A stretch of 64,000 nucleotides of DNA from Maribellus sp. YY47 (GCF_023111095.1 NZ_JALGYW010000004.1:1-64000), one strand, 5' to 3'; positions 35,246 through 44,105 are shown, counted from the first letter of the stretch. Notes: generated by a model from the letters alone, not told the origin. Translations and numbers: made by a program.

Positions 35246-35569
35246 TTAGCGTTGTGGTTGAGCATCGCTCATGTCTTTAATAATGCCAGCTTTATCTACT
35301 TTGATTTGAACATCTTTTGCAACTTCAAGAATTACATAAGTATCTTTAACCTCAGCAATTTTACCATAAATTCCTCCGGTAGTTACTACTTTATCGCCCT
35401 TGGCCAACGACTCGCGAAATTTGCGGGTTTCTTTCTGGCGTTTCATCTGTGGGCGGATCATAAAAAAGTAAAATACAACAATAATGAGCAACAGTGGCAG
35501 GAAACTCATTAGTGGGTTCGCATCTGCACCTTCTGGTTGTTGCATCATCAATAAAATACTATTCAACAT
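35246..35569 (-). CDS. yajC: Preprotein translocase subunit YajC
   Basis: Small inner-membrane partner of SecDF, 107 residues. An N-terminal stretch rich in Met, Gln and Pro precedes one transmembrane helix (LMSFLPLLLIIVVFYFFMIRP). The signature RPQMKRQKETRKFRESLAKGDKVVTTGGIYGKI follows (shown in part: KGDKVVTTGGIYG). It is the last gene of the nusB-DUF1573-yajC unit, an order typical of Bacteroidota. Confidence 0.95.
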   Translation of the reverse strand: MLNSILLMMQQPEGADANPLMSFLPLLLIIVVFYFFMIRPQMKRQKETRKFRESLAKGDKVVTTGGIYGKIAEVKDTYVILEVAKDVQIKVDKAGIIKDMSDAQPQR

Positions 35570-35580
35570 GTCGGTAATTT

Positions 35581-36012
35581 TTAATATTTAATTTTCAATA
35601 ATTCGTTTTCGACTATCGCAAAAATAGCTAAATGTTTTAATTCCTTGCTATTTCCTTTGATTTCAATTGCCTTATATTCGCGGCCAACCATTCCCGATGA
35701 GTCGAATTCGATTTCAATGTTTCCTGTTTGTCCAGGTTTTACGGCTTCCCGTGGAAATTGAACCGATATACATCCACATTCCGTATCAATACTATCGATC
35801 AGATAATCAGTGTTCCCGGTGTTGGTGAATGTAAATGTGCACACCACAATTTCGCCGGCTTTCAGCGTACCGAAATCATACACCTCCTGATCAAAAGCAA
35901 CTGTTGTTTTTTCGTCGGATGTTGTTTTTTCAGCACTCTTTTCTTGCTGATTTTTTCCGCCCGAGCATGAAAATGTCAACAGGATTATAAGTATACCGGC
36001 AATGCGTTTCAT
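35581..36012 (-). CDS. DUF1573 lipoprotein
   Basis: A 143-residue lipoprotein; the lipobox LLTFSC gives a lipidated cysteine near residue 16. The mature part is one immunoglobulin-like DUF1573 domain with VYDFGTLKAGEIVVCTFTFTNTG and DTECGCISVQFPREAVKPG (parts), including the conserved Cys-Gly-Cys. The function is unknown; the family is common in Bacteroidota and Planctomycetes. It overlaps the nusB stop by 4 bases and precedes yajC, which suggests a link to secretion or simply operon sharing. Confidence 0.88.
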   Translation of the reverse strand: MKRIAGILIILLTFSCSGGKNQQEKSAEKTTSDEKTTVAFDQEVYDFGTLKAGEIVVCTFTFTNTGNTDYLIDSIDTECGCISVQFPREAVKPGQTGNIEIEFDSSGMVGREYKAIEIKGNSKELKHLAIFAIVENELLKIKY

Positions 36013-36959
36013 TCTTCCCCAATCAGTCCCCGGCCTGCTTTGGTCACTTTTTCGGTGCGTTTCAGGTCTTTCAGGGTTTTATCCAGAATACCGTTAATGA
36101 AATTCCGGCTTTTTTCGGTGCTGTAAAACTTCGACAATTCGATGTACTCGTTCAGCGAAACTTTTGTCGGAATTGTCGGGAAATAAAGGAACTCGGTAAT
36201 GGCCAGCTGCATAATCAGAATATCCATAAACGCAATTCGTTCAACATCCCAGTTTTTAGAGTGTTCGCGAATAAGTTCACGTAATTCATCGTGATTTAGA
36301 ATTGCCTTTCTAAACAGGTCTTTTGTAAACTGCCGGTCTTCTTCGTCTTTGTAGAGCGGCATTAATTTCTGATCGTTGTCGGAAAGCTCGTGAAAGCGTT
36401 TCAGTGTTTTGGTGATCATCGAAATGACAAACTCCACGTCGTCGTTCCAGTAGATGCTCTTTTCTTCCAGAACATTGTAAAGGTCTTCTGAAACCAGAAT
36501 TACTTTGTTAAACAGTTTTTCGATGAATTTCCGGTCGTCGAGGTACGAACGTGTTTTGTCGTTCATATAACCGTTATACGATTCTGAATCGGTCATTAAC
36601 AGGTACAATTCCTTGATCAGCTCTGGATTGTCTTTCCAATGCAATTTCTTCTGATCGAGGTAGGTATTCAGCTGTTTGTTAGTGCGAAGTTGTTCAATTA
36701 CCTGGTTGGAAATAAACTTCGTATTGGGATTTAAGTCTTCGTAGGTTGGCTGATGTTTGTTCTTTTTGATTTCGATCCTGCTTTCGGCATAATCCGCAAT
36801 TTCAATTACCAGGTAAAACAGGTAGTGGTAGAGGTCGTAGGCTTTGTGGATACAGAAGAAAAGTTCTTTTTCTGTGTTGTTGATTGACTTATCTTCTGTT
36901 GAATAATAGGCGTACAGCACTTGTAACACCTTGGTACGGATAATCCTTCTGCTAATCAT
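36009..36959 (-). CDS. nusB: Transcription antitermination factor NusB (long Bacteroidota form)
   Basis: RNA-binding factor of rRNA antitermination. From ATG 36959 it has 316 residues, about twice the Proteobacterial length. The NusB fold is the C-terminal part, ending with FMDILIMQLAITEFLYFPTIPTKVSLNEYIELSKFYSTEKSRNFINGILDK (parts). The N-terminal extension starts MISRRIIRTKVLQVLYAYY, as is usual in this phylum. A TTG at 37016 in frame is rejected as a start because it and the following bases form the promoter. Confidence 0.9.
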   Translation of the reverse strand: MISRRIIRTKVLQVLYAYYSTEDKSINNTEKELFFCIHKAYDLYHYLFYLVIEIADYAESRIEIKKNKHQPTYEDLNPNTKFISNQVIEQLRTNKQLNTYLDQKKLHWKDNPELIKELYLLMTDSESYNGYMNDKTRSYLDDRKFIEKLFNKVILVSEDLYNVLEEKSIYWNDDVEFVISMITKTLKRFHELSDNDQKLMPLYKDEEDRQFTKDLFRKAILNHDELRELIREHSKNWDVERIAFMDILIMQLAITEFLYFPTIPTKVSLNEYIELSKFYSTEKSRNFINGILDKTLKDLKRTEKVTKAGRGLIGEE

Positions 36960-36988
36960 TGTAATGAACTTCGTGGTATATTTTTGTG

Positions 36989-37016
36989 CAAAATTACATC
37001 TTTTTTTGAATACCAA
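36989..37016 (-). promoter_or_regulatory. Promoter of nusB-DUF1573-yajC
   Basis: On the minus strand the -7 box TAATTTTG lies at 36996-36989, with a TTG (37016-37014) 17 bases upstream as a possible -33 element. Transcription would begin near 36983, 24 bases before the ATG at 36959. Confidence 0.65.
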
Positions 37017-37169
37017 TAAACTTGTTTTTCGAAACGGCGAAACTTAAAAAAATTGTGAACTCGGTATTGTACGGTTTGGGAATCGGTTCCTGTTCAAAGA
37101 GAATGATTTCTATTGCTAATAAACAAGAAATAGTTGAATTTAATGTCTGAAAGCCAATGGTTTGGTTGG

Positions 37170-38486
37170 CTATCTGTAAAATGTGGGGTACTTATTGTTT
37201 AAGCGAAAACCGACGCCCAGCATCAGGAAATTGGGTTCGTGAAAATCTTTTAAACAGTAGCCGATGTGAACAAACGAGCTTCGGGTAACTTCAATTTTAA
37301 GTGCTAGTGTCTGGTAAATTGCCTTAAGATCTCCCTTGCTGTGAAACAGATTCTGCCCGAGTCCCAATCCTACGGTGAAGAAGGGCATAACGTATTCAAC
37401 TCTTCCTGAAATTCCAAATGCCACCTGTTGGTTCAGCGGTGGTTTAAAGAATTTCTGATCGGGGCCGGCGGCATAATCCTGCGTGTATACATTGGCGCTG
37501 CCATCGTAAACCGCGTCTAATGCCATTCCCAGCCGAAGTTTATAGCCATAGTTGTACATGGGCGCTACCGAAACACCCAAAACCGGGTAGGCTTCGGGCG
37601 AGGCAATCTTCATGTCCATAAAATCAACACCGGTCCGGCGCCACGAACCAAACAAAACAACATCGTAGCTGATGTGTCTGGTAAAAGCGGGGAGCAGCAG
37701 AGGTTGAGTGTTGGAACTATGCGAATTGTTTTCCCGGTTGAAATTGTACACCAATCCGGCTTTTACTCCCGCTGTGTTCAATCCGGCGTTTGGAAATTTG
37801 GTGTTGCCGTTGGAAAAATGGGTGAGTGAAAGCCCCGTGTTAAAATCCAGTCTGGGCGATAGTATCCAGCTGAAATAAAAATTTGTATTGATGTAAGCAT
37901 TGGCTTTCGATCCAATTACGGTGTTATGTGGATTTTCTTCATAGTCGTAAGGTTTCCAGCCAAACGATAAACCGAAGTTCCATTCGTAATTTAACGACAG
38001 TTGTGGACTAATCTGGCTGATTCTTGCTCCCTGGAACAAATAGAACATAAAGGGATTTCCCAGTTCCCGGGTGTTTCCAAATTGATAACTGGCCAGTCCG
38101 ATACCCTGATAGGCAGCTCCGTATATTTTGTCGGTATAGGTGTTGGGGCAAAAACGAAAGGCATATTTGAGGTGCGTGGAGAACGAAGCCCTGATGGGAT
38201 TCCATGATTCATTTTCTCCCCGCAAAAACGGATTGGTAGGCAAAATGTAGCTTGGGCGAATTTCGAAGCCCAGCTGGTGTAAAATGGGCGCTGAAAACAA
38301 AGATGAATCAGGTTCGGGAGCCAAGGAAGCAAGAGGCAGATCTTCGGAAGGATGTATTGCTTTGTCTGTGTTAGCCTGTATAACGTTGTTTAAATTCTGG
38401 TCCTGGGCCGTTGCCAGCACAGCAGCAAAAAGCAAAACTTTTAAAGTAAACACTACTTTTAAATTCCATTTTTTGCTTATCGTCAT
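37170..38486 (-). CDS. Outer membrane beta-barrel protein, PagL-like (acyloxyacyl hydrolase / lipid A 3-O-deacylase family)
   Basis: A 438-residue secreted protein from ATG 38486, with a signal peptide (VLLFAAVLATAQ). The body alternates aromatic and polar residues in beta-strand fashion. The segment GLSLTHFSNGNTKFPNAGLN near residue 240 matches the PagL active-site region with His and Ser and a downstream Asn-rich loop. PagL removes the 3-O acyl chain of lipid A in the outer leaflet. Homologs in Bacteroidota are longer than the Proteobacterial 150-170 residues, as here. Activity is inferred from the motif only. Confidence 0.7.
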   Translation of the reverse strand: MTISKKWNLKVVFTLKVLLFAAVLATAQDQNLNNVIQANTDKAIHPSEDLPLASLAPEPDSSLFSAPILHQLGFEIRPSYILPTNPFLRGENESWNPIRASFSTHLKYAFRFCPNTYTDKIYGAAYQGIGLASYQFGNTRELGNPFMFYLFQGARISQISPQLSLNYEWNFGLSFGWKPYDYEENPHNTVIGSKANAYINTNFYFSWILSPRLDFNTGLSLTHFSNGNTKFPNAGLNTAGVKAGLVYNFNRENNSHSSNTQPLLLPAFTRHISYDVVLFGSWRRTGVDFMDMKIASPEAYPVLGVSVAPMYNYGYKLRLGMALDAVYDGSANVYTQDYAAGPDQKFFKPPLNQQVAFGISGRVEYVMPFFTVGLGLGQNLFHSKGDLKAIYQTLALKIEVTRSSFVHIGYCLKDFHEPNFLMLGVGFRLNNKYPTFYR

Positions 38487-38531
38487 CCCTGCAAGTCTGT
38501 TTGATTCAATTCGTCCGAATTCGAAGAGGAA

Positions 38532-38539
38532 CAAATATA
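38532..38539 (-). promoter_or_regulatory. -7 box TATATTTG of the PagL-like gene
   Basis: A full TAnnTTTG match on the minus strand, 46 bases before the ATG at 38486. A TTG at 38534-38532 that opens a longer frame is part of this box, so the ATG is preferred. Confidence 0.6.
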
Positions 38540-38553
38540 CATTTTCTTTATTT

Positions 38554-38568
38554 AATCAGGTCCTGATT
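38554..38568. promoter_or_regulatory. Dyad AATCAGG-N-CCTGATT upstream of the PagL-like promoter
   Basis: Perfect 7-base arms around a single central base, centred about 35 bases before the predicted transcription start. A loop of one base cannot form a stable full hairpin, so an operator is more likely than a terminator of the upstream rhomboid gene. Confidence 0.4.
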
Positions 38569-38577
38569 CAACGGTGT

Positions 38578-39294
38578 TTAATGCGTCGGACGGACGGAAT
38601 CCTCAGCAGAGTTTTCCGCCTGACTTTCATCGTCCGGTAACTCTTCATCTTCTTCATCCTCTTCTTCTTCCCAGTCATATTTATTACGCCTGATGATGTA
38701 TTTCCGGTAATAAAAAGCCAGGACGACACCCGAAATGGCTCCCCATAAATGCCCTTCCCACGATATTTCAGGACGAATGGGCAATAAACCCCAAACCAAA
38801 CCACCGTACAGAAAAACCACCATTACCGAAAGGGTGAGCAGGCGTACATCGTTTCTGATAATGCCACTTACGAAGTGAAAAGCTGCCATGGCGTAAATCA
38901 CACCGCTGGCGCCAATATGCCAGGCTTCCCGACCTGTGAGCCAAACACATATCCCCGATAAAATATAGAGTTGGAAAAAAATGCGGTACGAAACACGCCG
39001 GTAGAAATAGATGAGCATAAACATGAGGATAAAAAACGGGATGGAGTTGGAGATCAGGTGCTCAAAATCGGCGTGAATAAACGGCGTTAAAAGTATACCC
39101 GGCAAGCCCTGCCAGTGTAACGGATAAATTCCAGCCCGTACAAAAGTAAATCCCATGGATTGTTCGATGATTTCCACAATCCAAAATGCAAGCACAAAAG
39201 CTGCGGGGAAAACCAGGCTGTGGAAAAAGATACGTTTTTCCATTTCGGGGTCCAGTTTTGTCGGATTGCTGGGATAATATCTGAACAGGCTCAT
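38578..39294 (-). CDS. Rhomboid family intramembrane serine protease
   Basis: A 238-residue membrane protein with about six helices. The catalytic serine motif is GASG (HIGASGVIYAMAAFHF, near residue 130) and the catalytic histidine is in GHLWGAISG near residue 180. The L1-loop region is FIHADFEHLISNSIPFFIL, with the conserved His and Asn. The C-terminus is very acidic (EEEEDEEDEELPDDESQ), a cytoplasmic tail of about 40 residues. Rhomboids cut transmembrane segments; the substrate is unknown. It follows the threonine aldolase gene by 27 bases and may be co-transcribed with it. Confidence 0.92.
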   Translation of the reverse strand: MSLFRYYPSNPTKLDPEMEKRIFFHSLVFPAAFVLAFWIVEIIEQSMGFTFVRAGIYPLHWQGLPGILLTPFIHADFEHLISNSIPFFILMFMLIYFYRRVSYRIFFQLYILSGICVWLTGREAWHIGASGVIYAMAAFHFVSGIIRNDVRLLTLSVMVVFLYGGLVWGLLPIRPEISWEGHLWGAISGVVLAFYYRKYIIRRNKYDWEEEEDEEDEELPDDESQAENSAEDSVRPTH

Positions 39295-39321
39295 TTTTAT
39301 CTTCGGGAAACCCGGGTTTCT

Positions 39322-40356
39322 TTATGTTTTTAGTAATTGCTTAATTAGTTTCACAAAATCATAAATCTCTTGCTCGCTCGTGTCAAACGAAGTCATCCAG
39401 CGTACTTCGTTTATGGATTCGTTCCACATATAAAAGAAGAATTGCTCTTTCAGCGGTTCAATAATTTCGGGTGGAACAATGGCAAAAACGCCGTTTGCTT
39501 CCACTTTTTGGGTGAGTTTGATTTCCGGGATTTTGGCCACCTCCGATTCTAAGAGTTGCGCCATTTGGTTCGAATGAGCTGCCGTCTCTTTCCATAAATC
39601 ATTTTCGAGGTAAGCAATAAACTGGGCGCTGGTAAACCGCATTTTTGAAAACAGCTGCATGCTTTGTTTGCGAATGTATTTGGTGTACTTGGTTAATCTC
39701 GGATTGAAAAACAACACCGCTTCGCCCGACATCATTCCGTTTTTGGTTCCTCCAAACGAAACAACATCAACGCCACTGTCGCGGGTAAAGGCCCTGAAAT
39801 CGAGATCGAGCGAAACCGCTGCGTTGGCCAGCCGTGCGCCGTCCATGTGCAGAAACATATTGTGTTTATGCGCCAAATCGGCCAAAGCAATAATTTCTTC
39901 CGGCTGATAAACCGTGCCCATTTCTGTTACCTGCGAAATGGAGATCACCCGGGGTTGAGAATGGTGTTCAAATTCGAACCCTTTCAGGTGAGGCAGAACT
40001 GCTTCAGGAGTAACTTTCCCATTCACCGGTTCCACCGGGATCAGTTTACATCCGGTAAACTTTTCCACTGCGCCACATTCGTCTTCCTGGATATGCGCGG
40101 TTTCGGCACAAATAATCGAATGATAGCTTTGTGTAATGGTCGATAAGCTCAGAACATTGGCTCCTGTGCCGTTAAAAACAAAAAATACCTCGGTATCGTC
40201 ACCAAAGCGTTTTTTGAAAAGTTCCACAGCCTTTTCTGTATATGGATCGTGTCCGTAACCGCTAACATGGCCCTGGTTGGCTGCCTCAATGGCTTTTAAA
40301 ATGGTCGGGTGAATTCCCGAATTATTATCGCTTGCAAATCCTTTTCTGATCGTCAT
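39322..40356 (-). CDS. ltaE: Low-specificity L-threonine aldolase (PLP-dependent)
   Basis: Cleaves L-threonine and allo-threonine to glycine and acetaldehyde. The 344 residues match the family. Fold type I features are visible: GYGHDPYTEKAVELFKKRFG near the start, HMDGARLANAAVSL around residue 170 (aspartate contacting PLP), and the PLP lysine in FGGTKNGMMSGEAV near residue 204. It begins FASDNNSGIHPTILKAIEAAN, typical of the Bacteroidota branch. Confidence 0.93.
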   Translation of the reverse strand: MTIRKGFASDNNSGIHPTILKAIEAANQGHVSGYGHDPYTEKAVELFKKRFGDDTEVFFVFNGTGANVLSLSTITQSYHSIICAETAHIQEDECGAVEKFTGCKLIPVEPVNGKVTPEAVLPHLKGFEFEHHSQPRVISISQVTEMGTVYQPEEIIALADLAHKHNMFLHMDGARLANAAVSLDLDFRAFTRDSGVDVVSFGGTKNGMMSGEAVLFFNPRLTKYTKYIRKQSMQLFSKMRFTSAQFIAYLENDLWKETAAHSNQMAQLLESEVAKIPEIKLTQKVEANGVFAIVPPEIIEPLKEQFFFYMWNESINEVRWMTSFDTSEQEIYDFVKLIKQLLKT

Positions 40357-40464
40357 GATGCTGGTATTAAAAAGAATGTTTGTTTGATATAAGCTTGTTT
40401 ATTTGTAATTTTTCCTGGTCTTTTTAAGACGCATAAAGTAAGAAAAAATCAAAGTCAATTGAAA

Positions 40465-41136
40465 ATGGAACCGGCACTTCCTCTTGCTCAAAAATTATAT
40501 TTTTTAGCGATCCGGCCTGGTAAGGGTGGAATCAGTCAGCAAAGTCGTTCTGTGCTCGATTATATATTGTTGGGAGCGCTGTTTATGGAGCTTTATCTAC
40601 TGAAAAAGATAAGGTTTGAAGATAAAAGAATGGTTGTTTTGAACACCAAAGCAGAAAATGAAGTGCACCGTTTTCTTCTGTTAAAAATGAGCGAAGCAAA
40701 AAGTCCGCGAAAAATATCTCGCTGGATCAGTAAGTTTTATTATTCGCTGAAATACATCAGAGGTGAAGTTCAGAACGGTTTGGTGGATCGGAGATTGATT
40801 CGCATGGAGGAAAAACATTTTCTTTTCTTTAAATGGGAAAAACCGTTTGTAGTAAATATACCGGCACAAAGAAATCTGGAAGCTGAAATTCGGGAGTTGA
40901 TAATGAAAGGAACCCGGGACGAAGAGCAACTTATTCTGTTGTCGTTTTTGGTGCCGGGTGGCTTGTTGCACCGATTGTTTTCGGAGAACCAACAACGCCG
41001 GGAGGCCAGGCGGCGCTTAAAAGCAATGGTGCTGGACAATCAGGTTTCGGTAGCGGTTCGCGAAGCCATTGCTGCTGCTCACGCAGTCGCAGCTTCAGCG
41101 GCGGCGGCTTCTGTTGCTGCAACTTCAGCATCTTAA
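40465..41136 (+). CDS. GPP34 (GOLPH3/Vps74-like) domain protein
   Basis: A 223-residue protein of the GPP34 family. It begins LPLAQKLYFLAIRPGKGGIS and continues with SVLDYILLGALFMELYLLKKIRFEDKRMVVL (parts), a pattern shared with eukaryotic GOLPH3, a Golgi PI4P-binding protein. The helical core ends with RDEEQLILLSFLVPGGLLHRLF. The last 30 residues are an Ala/Ser-rich tail unlike the rest. Bacterial members have no established role; binding of membrane lipids or glycosyltransferases is an analogy. The ATG at 40465 is preferred to an in-frame TTG two codons earlier. A small membrane protein follows after 10 bases. Confidence 0.82.
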   Translation: MEPALPLAQKLYFLAIRPGKGGISQQSRSVLDYILLGALFMELYLLKKIRFEDKRMVVLNTKAENEVHRFLLLKMSEAKSPRKISRWISKFYYSLKYIRGEVQNGLVDRRLIRMEEKHFLFFKWEKPFVVNIPAQRNLEAEIRELIMKGTRDEEQLILLSFLVPGGLLHRLFSENQQRREARRRLKAMVLDNQVSVAVREAIAAAHAVAASAAAASVAATSAS

Positions 41137-41146
41137 AAACAGTACA

Positions 41147-41458
41147 ATGACAAAACTTAAAAAGATTGTATTAATGGTAGCAGGACCAGGCGTATTGCTG
41201 GTCGAGGCAGTGGCAGTATTTGTTCATCTTTTTACGGCGCGCAATGCCAACGCTGTTATTATCGGTGGCTTGGCTGTTTTCTTTCTGATCTTTATTCCCT
41301 TGTATTCGATCGAATATTTCAGGCAGGAATTTCAACACGAGAAAAAGAAAAATCTTCACTTTAAACGAAAAAATACGCGTACCGAATGGCGGGGCGGAAA
41401 TATTCACGGAAAAGTGCCACACGAAGAGGAAAAACCCGGTAAGTTTTTCAATAAATGA
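41147..41458 (+). CDS. Small two-helix membrane protein, unknown
   Basis: A 103-residue protein that I do not recognise. It has two hydrophobic helices (about residues 7-27 and 37-54). The C-terminal half is basic and polar (HEKKKNLHFKRKNTRTEWRGG), so probably cytoplasmic. It starts 10 bases after the GPP34 gene, which suggests co-expression. Confidence 0.6.
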   Translation: MTKLKKIVLMVAGPGVLLVEAVAVFVHLFTARNANAVIIGGLAVFFLIFIPLYSIEYFRQEFQHEKKKNLHFKRKNTRTEWRGGNIHGKVPHEEEKPGKFFNK

Positions 41459-41574
41459 ATACCATGCTTTGCTAATTTTTCCGAGCATCACATCTAATGG
41501 CTTTGAATTCAGTAGATTGTGGCTATGTGGGGAAACTGTTAATAAAAAATCGGCTGTTTGAAGGCAGATTTGGT

Positions 41575-41582
41575 TATCTTTG
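41575..41582 (+). promoter_or_regulatory. -7 box TATCTTTG of dnaX
   Basis: A full TAnnTTTG match, 25 bases before the ATG at 41608. It lies inside the upstream part of the longer open frame beginning at 41497 and so argues that dnaX starts at 41608. No matching -33 element was seen. Confidence 0.6.
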
Positions 41583-41607
41583 GACTTCCGCAAAGCAGGG
41601 TGCACTT

Positions 41608-43349
41608 ATGGAGAATTTTATCGTATCGGCAAGAAAATACAGACCTGATTCTTTTGAAACAGTTGTGGCGCAGGCCTCTATTACAGGGACACTGAAAAAC
41701 GCCATCAAAAGCAAACAGCTGGCGCATGCCTATTTGTTCTGTGGTCCGCGTGGAGTGGGGAAAACTACCTGCGCACGTATTTTTGCCAAAACCATCAATT
41801 GCACCAATCTTTCTCCGGAAACTGAAGCCTGTAACGAATGCGAATCGTGTAAAGCTTTCAACACCAGCCGTTCGTTTAATATCCACGAATTGGATGCGGC
41901 ATCGAACAACTCGGTAGATGATATTCGAACGCTGACCGATCAGGTGCGGGTTCCCCCACAGATGGGAAAATACAGCGTGTACATCATCGATGAGGTTCAC
42001 ATGTTGTCGTCGGCGGCGTTTAATGCTTTTCTGAAAACGCTGGAAGAACCGCCAAAACATGCGCTTTTTATTTTGGCAACCACCGAGAAACATAAAATCA
42101 TTCCTACGATTTTATCGCGCTGTCAGATTTTCGACTTTAACCGTATTGGTGTTGCTGAAATTAGCAGTCACCTGGAATATGTGGCGAAAAGCGAAAGCGT
42201 GGAAGTGGAAAGTGCCGGGTTGAACATCATTGCTCAGAAAGCCGATGGCGCCATGCGCGATGCACTGTCTATTTTCGACCAGATCGTTAGCTTTTCAGGC
42301 AAGAAAATTACCTACCAGGATGTGATCACCAACCTAAACGTGTTGGATTATGATTATTATTTCCGGCTGGTGGACGAATTCCTGAAGAACAATGTGACGG
42401 AAGTATTGATGATCTACAACGATATTCTGAATCATGGATTCGACGGTCATCATTTTATAACCGGTTTGAGCAGTCACCTGCGTGATATTCTGGTGTGTAA
42501 AGATGCCGTTACGGTTCAGTTGCTCGAAGTCGGTGGCGAAATCAAAGAGAAATATAAAGCGCAGGCAATGATCGCTAACAGCGATTTTCTTTTGGAGGCT
42601 TTGCAGATTGCCAATGAGTGCGACATGAACTACAAATCCAGCCAGAACAAACGACTTCTTATTGAGCTGGCTCTTATTCGGATAGCGCAGCTAACCTTAA
42701 AAAAAAAATAGCTGACGGCCCGGATGATATCCTGGAACCTATTTTTACCGGAGTTGATGTTCAGGGAGGAACCTCAATAGAACAAGCACCGAAGCCGGCT
42801 TCGAAACCTGTAGCTACCCCGGTACAACCGGAAACTACTGCAAAAACGCCCCCACCTACTGTACAACGCGTTGCAAAAAGAAAAGGAAGCCTGGGAACTC
42901 CATCTATCAAAAGAGCTTTAAAAGGCGAATTTGATGATGAAAAGAAAATTTCTGCAAAAGAACAGCACGAACTTTATTCAAAGGCCGGCGAAACGAATGC
43001 GTTTACCCAGGAGCAGTTAACCGAGAAATGGAATGCCTTTCTTCCCAGGGTGGAAGACCGTCCAAGTATCAAGGCCACTTTGTCGGCCGTTCCAAAAATT
43101 CTGGAAGACTTTTCGTTGTTGCTTGAAATTGATAACCGTATTCAGGATGAGATGCTGGCTGAGATACGCCCGGAACTTGTTTCGTACCTGAGAAAAGAAC
43201 TGCGTAATTCAAACATCAATTTGAAAACCGTCATCACCGAAATCAAACGCGAGAAGATTATCTATTCCGATGTCGAACGCTACCAGGCGATGGCCAGTAA
43301 AAATCCAAATCTAGCATTGCTGAAACAAACCCTGAATCTCGATTTCTAG
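41608..43349 (+). CDS. dnaX: DNA polymerase III subunit gamma/tau, two frames joined at an A10 run
   Basis: Clamp-loader ATPase. The zero frame from ATG 41608 encodes 367 residues with Walker A GPRGVGKTT (residues 46-54), zinc cysteines (CNECESCKAF), Walker B DEVHML and sensor region LEEPPKHALFILATTE. It stops at TAG 42709-42711 right after ten A (42699-42708), ending LTLKKK. The -1 frame is open from the A run to the stop at 43347-43349. It encodes the expected Pro-rich linker and tau C-terminal domain (TEKWNAFLPRVEDRPSIKATL), about 580 residues in total. This is the layout of dnaX genes that make gamma and tau by slippage or -1 frameshifting. A sequencing error (a missing A) would give the same picture. 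The stop is one base from the convergent pdxH stop. Confidence 0.85.
42699..42735 (+). promoter_or_regulatory. Slippery A10 run and downstream hairpin in dnaX
   Basis: Ten A, then TAG. A stem (CC/GG plus GGAT/ATCC, one C-T mismatch) spans 42719-42735, with a 3-base loop, about 10 bases past the run. Adding one A, or a -1 slip, continues into the tau frame; removing one A leads to TGA within a few codons. Confidence 0.6.
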
Positions 43350-43350
43350 G

Positions 43351-43986
43351 TTAGGGAGCCAGTCGTTTGATAATCCAGTTATCCGCTTGTTTTTCGTAGA
43401 CCATGCGGTCGTGTAAACGATTCTCGCGGCCTTGCCAGAATTCAAATTTTACAGGACGTACCAAGTAACCACCCCAGTGTTCCGGTCGTTCAGGATCGTT
43501 TCCCTTGAGCTGATTTTTTAAATTCGAAAACTTCTCTTCCAGGTAATCCCGGGAAGGAACTTCCGAACTTTGGGCCGAAACAGCCGCTGCAATCTGGCTG
43601 TCGAGCGGGCGCGAATGGAAATATTGTTCCGAAGCCTGAACCGGTGTTTTTTCCGCTATTCCCGAGATTCGCACCTGGCGTTCAAGTTCCGGCCAAAAGA
43701 AATGAAGGCTGATTTTCGGATTCAGCGAGATAGCCCGTCCTTTTTCGCTTTGGTAATTGGTGAAAAAGGTAAATCCATCAGAATTGAAATCTTTCAGCAG
43801 TACAATTCTCGACTGCGGAAATCCATCTTCGCCAACGGTTGACAACGCCATCGAGGTGGCGTCACGAAGGCCAGCAGAAAGGGCTTCATGCATCCATTTT
43901 GAAAAGAATTCTGTGGGATCAGTGATCAAATCTTTTTTGGTGAGCGATGCCCGTTTGTAGTCTCTTCTTATCGAATCCAGCTTCAT
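43351..43986 (-). CDS. pdxH: Pyridoxamine 5'-phosphate oxidase
   Basis: FMN enzyme that oxidises pyridoxine or pyridoxamine 5'-phosphate to PLP. The 211 residues match the family. Signatures are DFNSDGFTFFTNYQSEKGRAI (FMN-binding, part), WPELERQVRISG, the segment HSRPLDSQIAAAVSAQS and the C-terminal WQGRENRLHDR with the substrate-binding Arg and His. It ends with the classic RLAP. It converges with dnaX with a single base between the stops and no terminator. Confidence 0.96.
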   Translation of the reverse strand: MKLDSIRRDYKRASLTKKDLITDPTEFFSKWMHEALSAGLRDATSMALSTVGEDGFPQSRIVLLKDFNSDGFTFFTNYQSEKGRAISLNPKISLHFFWPELERQVRISGIAEKTPVQASEQYFHSRPLDSQIAAAVSAQSSEVPSRDYLEEKFSNLKNQLKGNDPERPEHWGGYLVRPVKFEFWQGRENRLHDRMVYEKQADNWIIKRLAP

Positions 43987-44105
43987 AATTAAAAGTTTTC
44001 ATCCAAGAAACCATGTACATCGGTTTTTGTTTACCGGATGAACCAATAATTATTCCTGGTTGTTTAAATAGCAGACAACTAAGTATTTTATTAAAACAGA
44101 GAATT

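Noticed and set aside
36960-37016. TTG start extending nusB by 19 codons
   Set aside because: The region holds the promoter; Bacteroidota NusB proteins begin MISRR, as the ATG at 36959 gives.
41497-41607. Longer dnaX start at 41497
   Set aside because: A -7 box lies within the extension and the conserved protein begins at ATG 41608 (MENFIVSARKYRP).
43050-43349. A separate small gene of 99 codons after dnaX
   Set aside because: Its frame is open back to the A10 run and its sequence is the expected tau C-terminal region, so it is the second part of dnaX.
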